From an uncultured Coriobacteriaceae bacterium (GTDB lineage: Bacteria; Actinomycetota; Coriobacteriia; Coriobacteriales; Eggerthellaceae): 36,762 nt of DNA. The position numbers and the translations under genes were made by a program. Every line of letters starts with the position of its first letter. The stretch's first letter is position 1. Below the pieces are notes generated by a model that was given only the letters and a program-made list of their open reading frames with translations, was not told the origin of the DNA and searched no databases. The stretch is taken from NCBI GenBank assembly GCA_900550385.1, contig URRZ01000011.1, positions 1 through 36,762 on the forward strand, read 5' to 3'. Below, in pieces: positions 16,106-24,357 of this stretch.

Positions 16106-17095
16106 CTACGCGGTCGCGGTCTGCGCGATTATTTCAGAAACGCGCTCGCGCACCGATTTCGCCGCGGTGAGGATGCCGTTGCGCACCGCCAGCGCGTTGG
16201 AGGACCCGTGCCCCACGATGCAGGCGCCGTCGACCCCCAGAAGCGGCGCGCCGCCGTAGGTGTCGGGGCTCACCTGCACCATGAGGTCCTTCATGCCGCT
16301 TTTCAGCGTGAGCGCGCCCAGCTTGGTGGCAACGGACGAGTACATGATCCCCTTCAGCGTCTTGAACAGCACCTTCGAGGTCCCCTCGATGGTCTTCAGG
16401 CACACGTTGCCGGTGAAGCCGTCGGAGACGAACACGTCGTAGGTCGCCGCCAGCACATCGCCCCCCTCTGCGTTGCCGGCGAAGTTCGGCAGCTTCTCGC
16501 GCATGAGCTTATGGGCGTCCTGCGCGAGCTTGGAGCCTTTCTCCTCCTCCTCGCCGATGTTCAAAAGCGCGCAGCGCGGGTTCTCGATGCCCAGCATCTT
16601 CTGCGCGTAGACGCTCCCCATCCGGGCGAACTGCACCAGGTACTCGGGCTTGCAGTCGGCGTTGGCCCCCACGTCGCACATGACGACCGGGCGCACCGGC
16701 GAGGGGATCACCGTCGCCAGAGCCGGCCGGGCGATGCCCTTGGCGCGCCCCATGACCAGCGTCGCGGCGGCGAGGCACGCGCCGGTGGACCCGGCGGAGA
16801 AGAACCCCTGCGCCGCGCCCTCCTTCACCAGGCGGCAGCCCACGACGATCGAGGAATCCTTCTTCTTGCGAACCGCCTGCGCGGGATGCTCGCCCATCGA
16901 GATCGCCTCGGTGGTGGCCTGCGCCACGCAGCGGTCGTGCACCGCCGAGAACGGCGACACCACCTCGTCAGGCCCGCACAGGATGATGCTCAGATCCTCG
17001 TCGGCGGCGAGGGCCTGCGCCACGCCCTCCAGCACGACGTCGGGGGCGTTATCGCCGCCCAGCGCATCAACGGATATGGTGATCTTCTCCGCCAT
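16106..17095 (-). CDS. plsX: Phosphate acyltransferase PlsX
   Basis: PlsX converts acyl-ACP and phosphate to acyl-phosphate, the donor for PlsY in phospholipid synthesis; it is a peripheral membrane enzyme. The 329 residues are normal. The start has ITISVDALGGDNAPDVVLEG (residues 5-24), followed by GVAQALAADEDLSIILCGP, KKDSSIVVGCRLVKEG, SAGSTGACLAAATLVMGR and the C-terminal YGGAPLLGVDGACIVGHGSS. The ATG at 17095 is preferred over an in-frame upstream start since it gives the family-standard opening; its ribosome binding site (GCGAGG) is weak. It lies 151 bp after rpmF, the usual partner. Confidence 0.95.
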   Translation of the reverse strand: MAEKITISVDALGGDNAPDVVLEGVAQALAADEDLSIILCGPDEVVSPFSAVHDRCVAQATTEAISMGEHPAQAVRKKKDSSIVVGCRLVKEGAAQGFFSAGSTGACLAAATLVMGRAKGIARPALATVIPSPVRPVVMCDVGANADCKPEYLVQFARMGSVYAQKMLGIENPRCALLNIGEEEEKGSKLAQDAHKLMREKLPNFAGNAEGGDVLAATYDVFVSDGFTGNVCLKTIEGTSKVLFKTLKGIMYSSVATKLGALTLKSGMKDLMVQVSPDTYGGAPLLGVDGACIVGHGSSNALAVRNGILTAAKSVRERVSEIIAQTATA

Positions 17096-17246
17096 CTCGG
17101 CCTCGCTTTCGGTCGTCGCGATACCGCCGCCGCGCATGCGCGCTGCGGCCCATCGCCCGCCTATCGTAGTAGCGCTAACAAAAAGCCCCCTCGCGCCGCA
17201 TCGAGGGCTTGCGAGGAGGCTTGCATCAAAGCGTTGGGCTCTGCCG

Positions 17247-17426
17247 TTATTCGGTCTCGATGACCTCGCGGTTGCGATAGTAGCCGCAGCTCGGGCACAC
17301 GCGATGCGGCAGCTTCACCTCGCCGCAGTTCGGGCACACGGAACGGGACGGCGAATCGATGCGATCGTTGGCGCTGCGACGGGCATGGGTGCGAGCGCGG
17401 CCCTTTTTATACTTGGGTACTGCCAT
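17247..17426 (-). CDS. rpmF: 50S ribosomal protein L32
   Basis: A 59-residue L32 protein: MAVPKYKKGRARTHARRSAN at the start, then CPNCGEVKLPHRVCPSCGYY. The two CxxC pairs make this the zinc-binding form of L32. The ATG at 17426 has AAGGAG about 8 bases upstream. The gene precedes plsX, as in most Gram-positive genomes, but DUF177, the usual gene just upstream of rpmF, is separated from it here by an ABC transporter gene. It has its own promoter-like sequence at 17498-17526. Confidence 0.96.
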   Translation of the reverse strand: MAVPKYKKGRARTHARRSANDRIDSPSRSVCPNCGEVKLPHRVCPSCGYYRNREVIETE

Positions 17427-17448
17427 GACACTGCTCCTTCTTTAAAGC

Positions 17449-17469
17449 CGGGCGAGGCCTGCTCGCCCG
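17449..17469 (-). other. Hairpin in the rpmF leader
   Basis: A perfect 8-bp stem (CGGGCGAG and CTCGCCCG) with a 5-nt loop lies in the ~65-nt leader, ending about 10 nt before the rpmF ribosome binding site. It could affect translation of L32; there is no T-run. Function is inferred from position only. Confidence 0.4.
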
Positions 17470-17497
17470 CCCTGATTCAATAAACACGCGAAAAAGT

Positions 17498-17526
17498 AGT
17501 ATACCCACATGACCACGCATGCGCAA
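17498..17526 (-). promoter_or_regulatory. Predicted promoter of rpmF-plsX-rnc-smc-ftsY
   Basis: Minus-strand TTGCGC (17521-17526) and TATACT (17498-17503) are separated by 17 bp; the start would be near 17491. It lies in the 234-bp gap after the ABC transporter gene, so the rpmF run need not depend on upstream transcription. Confidence 0.6.
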
Positions 17527-17660
17527 GACGGTATTTCGAATCCATAATTGCTGCATCGAAAGGCGCCCGACGCGGCGAAAGCGAAAGGGCGGAGACGCGA
17601 AGGGGGCGGCGAGCGCGCAGGCTCCCGTCTCGGGCGGCCCCGGCTCGACCGCGGGCGCCC

Positions 17661-19568
17661 CTACTCCCCGAACTGCAGCCGGTAGTACTTCGCGTAGGTG
17701 CCGCCGCGCGCCAGGAGCTCGTCGTGGGTGCCGAACTCCACCACGCGCCCTTCGTCGACGACCGCGATGGCGTCGGCGCCGCGGATGGTGGACAGGCGGT
17801 GCGCGATGATCAGCGTGGTGCGCCCGCGCGAGAGCTCGGCCAGCGAGTGCTGAACGGCGCGCTCGCTTTCGTTGTCGAGCGCGCTGGTGGCCTCGTCCAG
17901 GATCAGGATGCGCGGGTCGCGCAGGAACACGCGGGCGATGGCGATGCGCTGCTTCTGGCCGCCGGATAGGCGCGCGCCGCGCTCCCCCACCTGCGTGTCG
18001 AAGCCCTCGGGCAGATCCTCCACGAACTCCAGGATGTTCGCCTTGCGCGCGGCCTCGCGCACCTCCTCGTCGGCGGCGCCGGGCTTGCCGTAGGCGATGT
18101 TGTCGCGGATGGAGCCGCCGAACAGGTACACGTCCTGCTGCACGATGCCGATCGCCTCGCGCAGCGACGCCACCGTCACCCCGCGCACGTCCACCCCGTC
18201 GATCTCCACCGAGCCGCTCGCCGGATCGTAGAAACGCGGCAGAAGCGAGCACGTGGTGGTCTTGCCGCCGCCCGACGGGCCCACCAGAGCGACGGTCGCG
18301 CCGGCCGGCACCGTCAGGTCCAACCCGCGCAGCACCTCGGCATCCTCGTCGTAGCCGAAATGCACGTCGCGGTAGCGCACCTCGCCGCGCACGATGCCCT
18401 CATGCGCCGCCTGCGCCAACGGCAGCGCGCCGGGGGCGTCCTGGATGTCGGGGCGCACGGCCAGCACCTCCGAGAACCGCCGGAAGCCCGCGTAGCCTTT
18501 CTGGAACGTCTCGACGAAGTTGATGAGCTGCTCGATGGGCGACAGGAATATGCCGATGTAGAGCGCGTAGATGGCCAGATCGGTGACGGCAAGCCCGCCC
18601 GTCGCGACGAAATACCCGCCTCCGACCACCGTGACGGTGTACAGCACCCCGGTGAACACCGAGTTCACGGCATGGAAGGAACCCATGAACCGGTACGAGC
18701 GCTCCTTGGTGTCCACGAAGCGCCGGTTGCTCTCCTCGAACTTGCCCAGCTCCACCGCCTCGTTGCCGAACGATTTGACCACGCGGATGCCGCCGAGCGA
18801 ATCCTGCAGGCGCGCGTTGATGTCGGCCATCTTGCGCCGGTTCTCGGTGAAGATGATGCGCTTGCGGTAGTTGCGCCAGAAGGAATACGCCGCCATCAGC
18901 ACGGTCGCCGCGAGCATGATGGCCGTCAGCGGCACGTTCACCAGGAACAGCAAAGCGAACGAGCCGATGATCTTCAGCAGGCAGATGAACAGGTTCTCCG
19001 GCCCATGATGCGCCAGCTCCGAGATGTCGAACAGGTCATTGACGATCTTGCTCATCATCACGCCGGTGTTGTGCCGGTCGTAGTACGAGAAGCTCAGGCG
19101 CTGGTACTGCTGGTACAGGTCGCGGCGCATGTTGGCCTCCATGCGCGCCCCCATGATGTGCCCCCATGCGGTGATGAAGTACTGGCAGGCGGTGCGCACG
19201 GCGTACAGCAGGGCGAACAGCAGGAGGATCCATCCCAGCGAGCCGAGCACCCGGTCGGCGGGGCGCAGGAAGAAATCCTCGGTGAAGAAGCTCAGGAACT
19301 GCGGGAACGCCAGATCGATGGCGGCGAGCACCGTGGCGCACAGCAGGTCGAAATAGAATAGGAAGCGGAACGGCCGGTAGTAGCCGACGAATCGCTTGAG
19401 CACCTGCAGCGCCGACACCGCCGGCGCATCGGGCCCATCCCCGCGCGTATCGCCGGCCGCGCCCCTCGCCGCCGCTCCGGCAGCTTCCGCCCCGACCCCC
19501 TCGGCGGGCTCGGCCGCCGCGGCGCGCGCTTTGCCGGGCGCCGGGGCGCCTTGCGTTGGCATCGTCAT
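17661..19568 (-). CDS. ABC exporter half-transporter (ATPase fused to membrane domain)
   Basis: A 635-residue ABCB-type half-transporter that would work as a homodimer in the inner membrane. Residues 1-50 are a low-complexity Ala/Gly/Pro-rich segment. The six-helix membrane domain covers about 55-345. The nucleotide-binding domain follows: Walker A GPSGGGKTTT (about 428-437), Q-loop GIVQQDVYLFGG, signature LSGGQKQRIAIAR (about 531), Walker B ILILDEATSALD and H-loop IIAHRLST. All catalytic residues are present. The substrate (lipid, drug or peptide) cannot be told; it resembles the MsbA/LmrA-like group. The ATG at 19568 is 11 bp after the DUF177 stop and has AGGCGG upstream. It interrupts the usual DUF177-rpmF pair, and no partner half-transporter is adjacent. 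Confidence 0.93.
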   Translation of the reverse strand: MTMPTQGAPAPGKARAAAAEPAEGVGAEAAGAAARGAAGDTRGDGPDAPAVSALQVLKRFVGYYRPFRFLFYFDLLCATVLAAIDLAFPQFLSFFTEDFFLRPADRVLGSLGWILLLFALLYAVRTACQYFITAWGHIMGARMEANMRRDLYQQYQRLSFSYYDRHNTGVMMSKIVNDLFDISELAHHGPENLFICLLKIIGSFALLFLVNVPLTAIMLAATVLMAAYSFWRNYRKRIIFTENRRKMADINARLQDSLGGIRVVKSFGNEAVELGKFEESNRRFVDTKERSYRFMGSFHAVNSVFTGVLYTVTVVGGGYFVATGGLAVTDLAIYALYIGIFLSPIEQLINFVETFQKGYAGFRRFSEVLAVRPDIQDAPGALPLAQAAHEGIVRGEVRYRDVHFGYDEDAEVLRGLDLTVPAGATVALVGPSGGGKTTTCSLLPRFYDPASGSVEIDGVDVRGVTVASLREAIGIVQQDVYLFGGSIRDNIAYGKPGAADEEVREAARKANILEFVEDLPEGFDTQVGERGARLSGGQKQRIAIARVFLRDPRILILDEATSALDNESERAVQHSLAELSRGRTTLIIAHRLSTIRGADAIAVVDEGRVVEFGTHDELLARGGTYAKYYRLQFGE

Positions 19569-19579
19569 GGGGAAACCGC

Positions 19580-20149
19580 CTATTCGCCGAAGTCGTAATT
19601 CTTCAGCGCGTCGAAAGGGTTCTTGCGCTCGGGGGCGGCGCCTTGGTCGCCTTCGGCTTTCACCTGGGCGTCGGCCCCGCACCCGCACGGCCCCTCGTTG
19701 AGGTCCGCGCCGCAAGACGGGCACAGCCCCTTGCAATCGTCGTCGCAAAGCGGGATCAAAGGAAACTCCAGCAAAAGCGCCGAGGTGATGAGCGGCATGA
19801 AATCGATGGCGCGATCGTCGGGGAGGACCTCGAACTCATCGTCTTCCATCTCGTCGGGGGCTTCCTTATCGGCGTCGATGAGGAAATAGCCCTCGATCTC
19901 CCCCACCACGGGGAAGGAGAACTGCTCGAGGCAGCGCGCGCAGGCGGTGCGGGCGACCCCGCGCACCTCGCCGGTGACCAGCAGCGCGTCGCCCGTGTTG
20001 GTGACATCGGCCTGCCAGGCAAGGGGGCCTTCGAAATCGTACAGGTCGGGGCCCGCCTTGAGCACGGGGATGGACGCTTCGCCGTCGAAGTGCTCGTAGG
20101 CCGCAGGGGCGAACAGCTCCTGCGGCATGGTGATACGAAGCGGATCCAT
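19580..20149 (-). CDS. DUF177 (YceD) family protein with zinc-ribbon-like C-terminus
   Basis: A 189-residue member of the DUF177/YceD family, which is tied to large ribosomal subunit maturation and 23S rRNA accumulation in other bacteria and plant plastids. Visible features are GEVRGVARTACARCLEQFSFPV (residues 60-81, with a CxxC) and CDDDCKGLCPSCGADLNEGP, a cysteine cluster typical of the family's end, followed by an acidic tail ending NPFDALKNYDFGE. It follows the SepIVA-like gene by 11 bp and precedes the ABC transporter by 11 bp. Elsewhere the family is usually next to rpmF; here the transporter lies between them. The ribosome binding site is weak. Confidence 0.88.
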   Translation of the reverse strand: MDPLRITMPQELFAPAAYEHFDGEASIPVLKAGPDLYDFEGPLAWQADVTNTGDALLVTGEVRGVARTACARCLEQFSFPVVGEIEGYFLIDADKEAPDEMEDDEFEVLPDDRAIDFMPLITSALLLEFPLIPLCDDDCKGLCPSCGADLNEGPCGCGADAQVKAEGDQGAAPERKNPFDALKNYDFGE

Positions 20150-20160
20150 GGCCCGACGCC

Positions 20161-20634
20161 CTAGCGGCCCTGCGCCATCGAGTTGGCGTTCAGGCGGTCG
20201 CGGCAGCGGCGAACGTTGTTCAGCAGCGTGTCGAGGCTGTTCTCCACGTGGCCGAACACCTCGTCGGCGTAGTCCTCGGCGCCGGCGCGGGTCTGGCGCT
20301 CCAGCTCGCGGGCGTCGGCGAGGATCTGGTCGGCCTGCTGCTGGGAGATGCGCACGATCTCCTGCTCGCTGGCGATGGTCATCGCCTGGCTGCGCGCGTC
20401 CTCGATCATGCGGTTGGCCTCGGCCTCGGCGTCGTCGAGCAGGCTCTGGCGCTCGCGCACGATCTGGCGCGACTGCGAGAACTCGCTGGGGAACGTGTCG
20501 CGGATCTCATCCATGATCTCGAAGGCGGCGTTGATGTCCACCTGGCGCATATTGTTCTTGCCGAAAACCGGCTTGGAATCCTCAAGGAGGATGGAAAGCT
20601 CTTCGAGCAGCCCAAGAACCCCTGTTTCGTCCAT
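20161..20634 (-). CDS. SepIVA/DivIVA-like coiled-coil protein
   Basis: A 157-residue soluble coiled-coil protein. The start (LGLLEELSILLEDSKPV), the INAAFEIMDEIRDTFPSEF stretch near residue 40, the QSLLDDAEAEANRMIEDARS heptads (about 64-83), and the end ENSLDTLLNNVRRCRDRLN read like a shortened version of mycobacterial SepIVA, a septal DivIVA-like protein. From memory, SepIVA also lies just upstream of a DUF177 gene in mycobacteria, so position supports the link. It also resembles generic ATP synthase b-like coiled coils, to which databases often assign it. The ATG at 20634 is chosen because GGAAGGA lies 6 bases upstream; the ATG two codons earlier abuts that site. Role in division or envelope growth is inference. 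Confidence 0.75.
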   Translation of the reverse strand: MDETGVLGLLEELSILLEDSKPVFGKNNMRQVDINAAFEIMDEIRDTFPSEFSQSRQIVRERQSLLDDAEAEANRMIEDARSQAMTIASEQEIVRISQQQADQILADARELERQTRAGAEDYADEVFGHVENSLDTLLNNVRRCRDRLNANSMAQGR

Positions 20635-20710
20635 TGACATTCCTTCCCACAAACAGATTCTGCGATTCGACTGCGTGCCGAGATGCGCGATTCAACGCAT
20701 ATCTTTCGCT

Positions 20711-20739
20711 ATTTTAGCATCTATCCAGCATATTCCCAA
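20711..20739 (-). promoter_or_regulatory. Predicted promoter of the SepIVA-like/DUF177/ABC transporter unit
   Basis: Minus-strand TTGGGA (20734-20739) and TAAAAT (20711-20716) are spaced by 17 bp, predicting a start near 20704 and a leader of about 70 nt. This is among the best promoter matches in the window and lies in a locally AT-rich patch. Confidence 0.65.
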
Positions 20740-20818
20740 ATGAGAGCAAGGAAAGCATGCACGAAACGCGCACATGGGCCGTCGGGGTTCAACCGCAGGC
20801 TTAACCTCGCCCGACGAA

Positions 20819-20859
20819 AAGCGCCCCGCATGCGGCACGGATCCGCATGCGGGGCGCTT
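20819..20859 (-). terminator. Terminator of trxA
   Basis: A perfect 15-bp stem (20821-20835 with 20843-20857, GCGCCCCGCATGCGG and its complement), extended by two A-T pairs, with a 7-nt loop. On the minus strand it is followed by TTTT. It starts about 24 bp after the trxA stop and is the strongest intrinsic terminator in the window. Confidence 0.85.
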
Positions 20860-20882
20860 GGCGGCGAAAATGCAGCCGTCCG

Positions 20883-21191
20883 CTAGGAGAGCATGTCGAG
20901 GAGCACCTGCTTGCCCTGCACGCCGATGGCCTGCTTCTTGACGGAGCCGCCTTCGAACACGATGAGCGTCGGCACGCTCATGACGTTGTACTGGCGGGCG
21001 ATGTCGGGGCTCTGGTCGATGTCGAGCTTGTAGACCTTCGCCTTGCCGGCGACCTCCGCAGCGACCTCCTCGAGCGTCGGCGCGAGCATCTTGCAGGGCC
21101 CGCACCACGTCGCGAAGAAGTCGACCATCACCGGGCAATCGGCTTCGAGGACTTTGGACTCGAAATCGGAAGAAGAAACGATCTCGCTCAT
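20883..21191 (-). CDS. trxA: Thioredoxin
   Basis: A 102-residue thioredoxin with the redox motif WCGPCK (starting near residue 29) in the context VDFFATWCGPCKMLAPTLEE, and the conserved cis-proline loop SVPTLIVFEGG. It reduces protein disulfides in the cytoplasm using thioredoxin reductase (not in this window). The ATG at 21191 has AAAGGAGG about 9 bases upstream; longer in-frame starts lack one. It is a single-gene unit: a -10 hexamer at 21281-21286 before it and a strong terminator after it. Confidence 0.97.
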   Translation of the reverse strand: MSEIVSSSDFESKVLEADCPVMVDFFATWCGPCKMLAPTLEEVAAEVAGKAKVYKLDIDQSPDIARQYNVMSVPTLIVFEGGSVKKQAIGVQGKQVLLDMLS

Positions 21192-21534
21192 GGCGATCAG
21201 CCTCCTTTGGGTTCGGGAAACGCCCGTCGACCCCCGCGGGATGCGCGCGGCCCCCGCTCGATCACGGATTGTTCCGACGTATTGTAGCGCTCCGCGACCG
21301 CCGACCCGCAATCGAAGCGGAATCGCGGGGCAAACGGCGTCCAGGCGCTTGGAACGGCAGCGCGGGGCATCGGACCCGCCCTTACGGCGGCCCGGCGGCG
21401 GAGGCGCGACGCCCTAAGCCGTCAGAGCCTGGCTGCTGGCGCGTGGCGCAAGGTAACGTCTCGTCATCAGCTGCGGACGGCGGGGCAGCGCCCACCCCCG
21501 GCGATATAATGGGATGGGAAAGAAGGAGCGTGAC
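21192..21534. promoter_or_regulatory. Divergent promoter region between trxA and the patatin-like gene
   Basis: The 343-bp gap holds a minus-strand TACAAT at 21281-21286 for trxA and a perfect plus-strand TATAAT at 21505-21510 for the patatin-like gene; both lack a good -35 hexamer, so confidence is moderate. The plus start would be near 21517, giving an 18-nt leader just long enough for the ribosome binding site. No coding frame with a ribosome binding site, repeat or RNA gene is seen in the rest. Confidence 0.5.
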
Positions 21535-22488
21535 ATGGAAGCGACATTCGACCAGCAGGCCCGTCCCGATCGGGGCGGGGCCGGAACCCCGAACCCCGTC
21601 GACGGGACCGCGCCCGCATGGCGCGGGGCGGACCCCGTGGAAGCCGACCTCATCCTGGAGGGCGGGGCCATGCGCTGCCAGTTCACCGCAGGCGTGCTGG
21701 ACGTGTTCATGGACAGGGGGCTGTTCTGCCGCCGGACCATCGGCGTGTCGGCCGGGGCGTTGTGCGGCTACAACTACGTCGCCGGCGCGGTCGGCAGGTC
21801 GTGCTACCTGAACATGAAGTACTGCGACGACTGGCGCTACCTCTCCATGAAGAGCTTCGCGCGCACGGGCAACGCCTACGGCAGGGAGTTCGCCTTCGAC
21901 GCCATCCCCAACGAGCTCGAGCCCTTCGACGTGCGCGCCTTCGACGACTCGCCTCTGCAGCTGGTGGCGGTCTCCAGCAACCTCGAGACCGGCGAGGCCG
22001 ACTACCACGCGCTGGCCGACTCGGAATCCGGGATGCCCTACGTCATCGCCTCGTCATCGATGCCCTTGGTGAGCAAGCCGGTCGAGGTCGACGGCAAGAT
22101 CCTCCTCGACGGCGGGACGTGCGACAGCGTCCCCTACCTCCATTCGCTGCTCACCGCGCCGGAAGGAACGAAGCGCATCGTCGTGCTGACGCAGGCGGAG
22201 GACTACGTCAAGGAGCCGAACAAGCTCCTGCCCCTCCTGCACCGCGTCTACGCCGACTACCCGTTCTACCTCGAGCGGCTGCAATGCCGCCATGCGGACT
22301 ACAACCGGCTCTACCGCGCCCTGCCGAAGCTGCACGAACGCGGCGACGTGTTCGTCATCAGGCCGCCGGAACCCGTCTCCATCTCGAACATGGAGAAGGA
22401 TCCCGGAAAGCTGATGGACCTCTACGAGCAGGGGTGCTGCGAAGCCGTGCGCTGTTGGGACGGGCTGCAGGCCTACTTGGAAGCGTAG
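21535..22488 (+). CDS. Patatin-like phospholipase/lipid hydrolase
   Basis: A 317-residue serine hydrolase of the patatin/RssA type. The oxyanion loop is LILEGGAMRCQFTAGVLDVF (39-58, with GGAMR in place of GGGxRG), the nucleophile elbow is GVSAGAL (S72), and the catalytic aspartate lies in LLDGG (D191), followed by the substrate-cap region. The Ser-Asp dyad is intact. No signal peptide is seen, so it is probably cytoplasmic. The natural substrate is unknown. The ATG at 21535 has AAGGAG 6 bases upstream; an earlier ATG at 21514 would lie on the predicted transcription start. It converges with the YbjQ gene, leaving 13 bp between stops. Confidence 0.92.
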   Translation: MEATFDQQARPDRGGAGTPNPVDGTAPAWRGADPVEADLILEGGAMRCQFTAGVLDVFMDRGLFCRRTIGVSAGALCGYNYVAGAVGRSCYLNMKYCDDWRYLSMKSFARTGNAYGREFAFDAIPNELEPFDVRAFDDSPLQLVAVSSNLETGEADYHALADSESGMPYVIASSSMPLVSKPVEVDGKILLDGGTCDSVPYLHSLLTAPEGTKRIVVLTQAEDYVKEPNKLLPLLHRVYADYPFYLERLQCRHADYNRLYRALPKLHERGDVFVIRPPEPVSISNMEKDPGKLMDLYEQGCCEAVRCWDGLQAYLEA

Positions 22489-22501
22489 CGCGCCCGGCCG
22501 C

Positions 22502-22825
22502 CTACGCCCTCTCGAGCGTCACCGCCGTGCCGGAAGCCGTCACCATCAGCATGTTGCCCTGCCCCAGCACCTCGTAGTCGATGTCGACGCCGATGACCGC
22601 GTGCGCGCCGATCTCGCCCGCGCGCTGCTCCAGCTCGGCGAGCGCTTCGTTGCGCGCGGTCAACAGCTCGTCCTCGTAGCCTTTGGAGCGGCCGCCCACC
22701 AGGTTGCGGATGCCTGCCCCGAAGTCCTTGAGGAGGTTGATGCCGGTGATGACCTCTCCGAACACGATCCCGTAGTAGCCGGACACGCGATAGCCTTCGA
22801 CGTTCTGCGTGGTGGTGATGATCAT
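22502..22825 (-). CDS. YbjQ/UPF0145 family protein
   Basis: A 107-residue member of the YbjQ (UPF0145, heavy-metal-binding-domain-like) family, normal length. Typical features are MIITTTQNVEGYRVSGYYGI at the start, GEVITGINLLKDFGAGIRN, a central RNEALAELEQRAGEIGAHAV helix and the VIGVDIDYEVL strand, ending TASGTAVTLE. Members form pentamers in crystal structures, with no agreed function. The ATG at 22825 has AAAGGA about 7 bases upstream. It stands alone, convergent with the patatin-like gene and divergent from the antiporter gene. Confidence 0.93.
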   Translation of the reverse strand: MIITTTQNVEGYRVSGYYGIVFGEVITGINLLKDFGAGIRNLVGGRSKGYEDELLTARNEALAELEQRAGEIGAHAVIGVDIDYEVLGQGNMLMVTASGTAVTLERA

Positions 22826-22913
22826 GGGCCGATCCTTTCCTCGTTTGGCGGGATCCCGCCGTTGCGGGACGATGCGAGTGTAGCACGCCGCAGGCATCTT
22901 GGCGCCCATGCGC

Positions 22914-22982
22914 TACAATGAGGCGTTGCGTCGCAAGGATGCGCTCGGCCGGCGAAGCCGCGCCCCTTCGCGGCGGCTTCGC
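22914..22982 (+). promoter_or_regulatory. Predicted -10 element and leader hairpin of the antiporter gene
   Basis: TACAAT at 22914-22919 could serve as the -10 for the antiporter gene; no good -35 is visible. Downstream in the leader is a perfect 10-bp hairpin, GCGAAGCCGC (22952-22961) and GCGGCTTCGC (22973-22982), with an 11-nt loop. The hairpin ends about 15 nt before the ribosome binding site. Confidence 0.4.
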
Positions 22983-23006
22983 TCCACCTCCGTTCGAAAG
23001 GCGACC

Positions 23007-24215
23007 ATGGCCGAGGATTTCGTCTCTTTGTTCATCATCGCGCTCGTCGCGCTGGCCTGCCCCGTCGCCGCGCGCCTCGTTCCGGGCAAGCTCGTGCCCG
23101 AAACCGTGTTCCTGCTCATCGGCGGCATGGTGCTGGGCCCCCACCTCCTCGGCGCCATCCAGCTCACCGAGCCCATCCAGCTGATATCCGAGCTGGGCCT
23201 GGCGTTTTTGTTCCTGCTCGCCGGCTACGAGATCAACCCCTCGAACCTCACCGGCTCGCAGGGCAAGCGCGGCGTTCTGACATGGGTCGTCTCGATCGCA
23301 CTCGCTTTCATCGTGGTGCGGCTGTCCCCCGATTTCTCCGTCAGCCACATCGACGGCATCGCGGTCGCCATCGCGCTCACCACCACCGCGCTGGGGACGC
23401 TGCTGCCCATCCTGGCCGAACGCGGCCTTTCCGGCACGCGCGTCGGCGACGCCATCCTGGCCTACGGCACCTGGGGCGAGCTGTGCCCCGTGCTGGCCAT
23501 GGCGGTGCTGCTCTCGACGCGCAGCACGTGGCAGACCTTCGCCATCCTGGCACTGTTCGTCGCGGTGGCGGTGCTGGCGGCCATCATCCCCTCGAAGATG
23601 CACCGCGCCGGCAGCCGCCTGTTCGCGTTCGCCAACAGCACGCGCCACACCAATTCCCAGACGCTGGTGCGCGCCGTCGTGGTGCTGCTGGTCGGGCTGG
23701 TGGCGCTTTCCGCCGTGTTCCAACTCGACATCGTGCTGGGCGCCTTCGCCGCCGGGTTCGTCCTGCGCTACATCGTCCCCGACGGCGACCACGAGCTGGA
23801 GCGCAAGCTGGAGGGCATGGCCTACGGCTTCTTCATCCCGCTGTTCTTCGTCGTGTCCGGTGCCAAGATCGACGTGATGGCGGTGTTCGACCAGCCGCTG
23901 CTCCTGGTCTCGTTCATCCTGCTGCTGCTGATCGTCCGAGCCGCCCCTATCTTCATCGCACTGTCCATCGGGAAGGAGGCGCGCGCCCACCTATGCGTGC
24001 ACGAGCGCCTGACCGTGTCGCTGTACTGCACCACCGCGCTTCCTATCATCGTCGCCGTCACGACGGTCGCCGTGAATGCCGGCGCCATGCCCTCGGGGAC
24101 GGCGGGCACGCTGGTCGCCGCCGGAGCCGTGACGGTGTTCCTGATGCCGCTTCTGGCGACGATCATCGACCATGCCTATTCGCATCGCGAGAAATGCGGA
24201 AAGCAGGTGCGATGA
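23007..24215 (+). CDS. Cation:proton antiporter, CPA2 type
   Basis: A 402-residue membrane protein with 11-13 hydrophobic helices, matching the Na+/H+ exchanger domain of the KefB/NapA-like (CPA2) family. It begins MAEDFVSLFIIALVALACPV, then VPGKLVPETVFLLIGGMVLG, and ELGLAFLFLLAGYEINPSNL, where the acidic helix end is characteristic. GFFIPLFFVVSGAKIDV is the family's late-helix signature. No NAD-binding (TrkA-N) domain follows, so it is the short form. It would exchange Na+ or K+ for protons across the cytoplasmic membrane, but the ion cannot be decided. The ATG at 23007 has AAAGG about 6 bases upstream. The next plus-strand gene is 142 bp away. Confidence 0.92.
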   Translation: MAEDFVSLFIIALVALACPVAARLVPGKLVPETVFLLIGGMVLGPHLLGAIQLTEPIQLISELGLAFLFLLAGYEINPSNLTGSQGKRGVLTWVVSIALAFIVVRLSPDFSVSHIDGIAVAIALTTTALGTLLPILAERGLSGTRVGDAILAYGTWGELCPVLAMAVLLSTRSTWQTFAILALFVAVAVLAAIIPSKMHRAGSRLFAFANSTRHTNSQTLVRAVVVLLVGLVALSAVFQLDIVLGAFAAGFVLRYIVPDGDHELERKLEGMAYGFFIPLFFVVSGAKIDVMAVFDQPLLLVSFILLLLIVRAAPIFIALSIGKEARAHLCVHERLTVSLYCTTALPIIVAVTTVAVNAGAMPSGTAGTLVAAGAVTVFLMPLLATIIDHAYSHREKCGKQVR

Positions 24216-24357
24216 TGCCGGCTGATGGAATGGAGGCCGCCCGCACGGGCCGGATCCGGGCGGCGGGCATGCGGGAAGCCGCCCGCGCTCATCGGCGCAG
24301 CGTCCGGAGCGCTTTCCGAGGAGCGACGCATGCTGCATCGGAGAGGAAGGCGGCCGC

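Noticed and set aside
22473..23990. 505-codon minus-strand frame opposite the antiporter gene
   Set aside because: The His/Gln/Asp-rich translation is the reverse complement of hydrophobic membrane codons; it also runs through the YbjQ gene in another frame.
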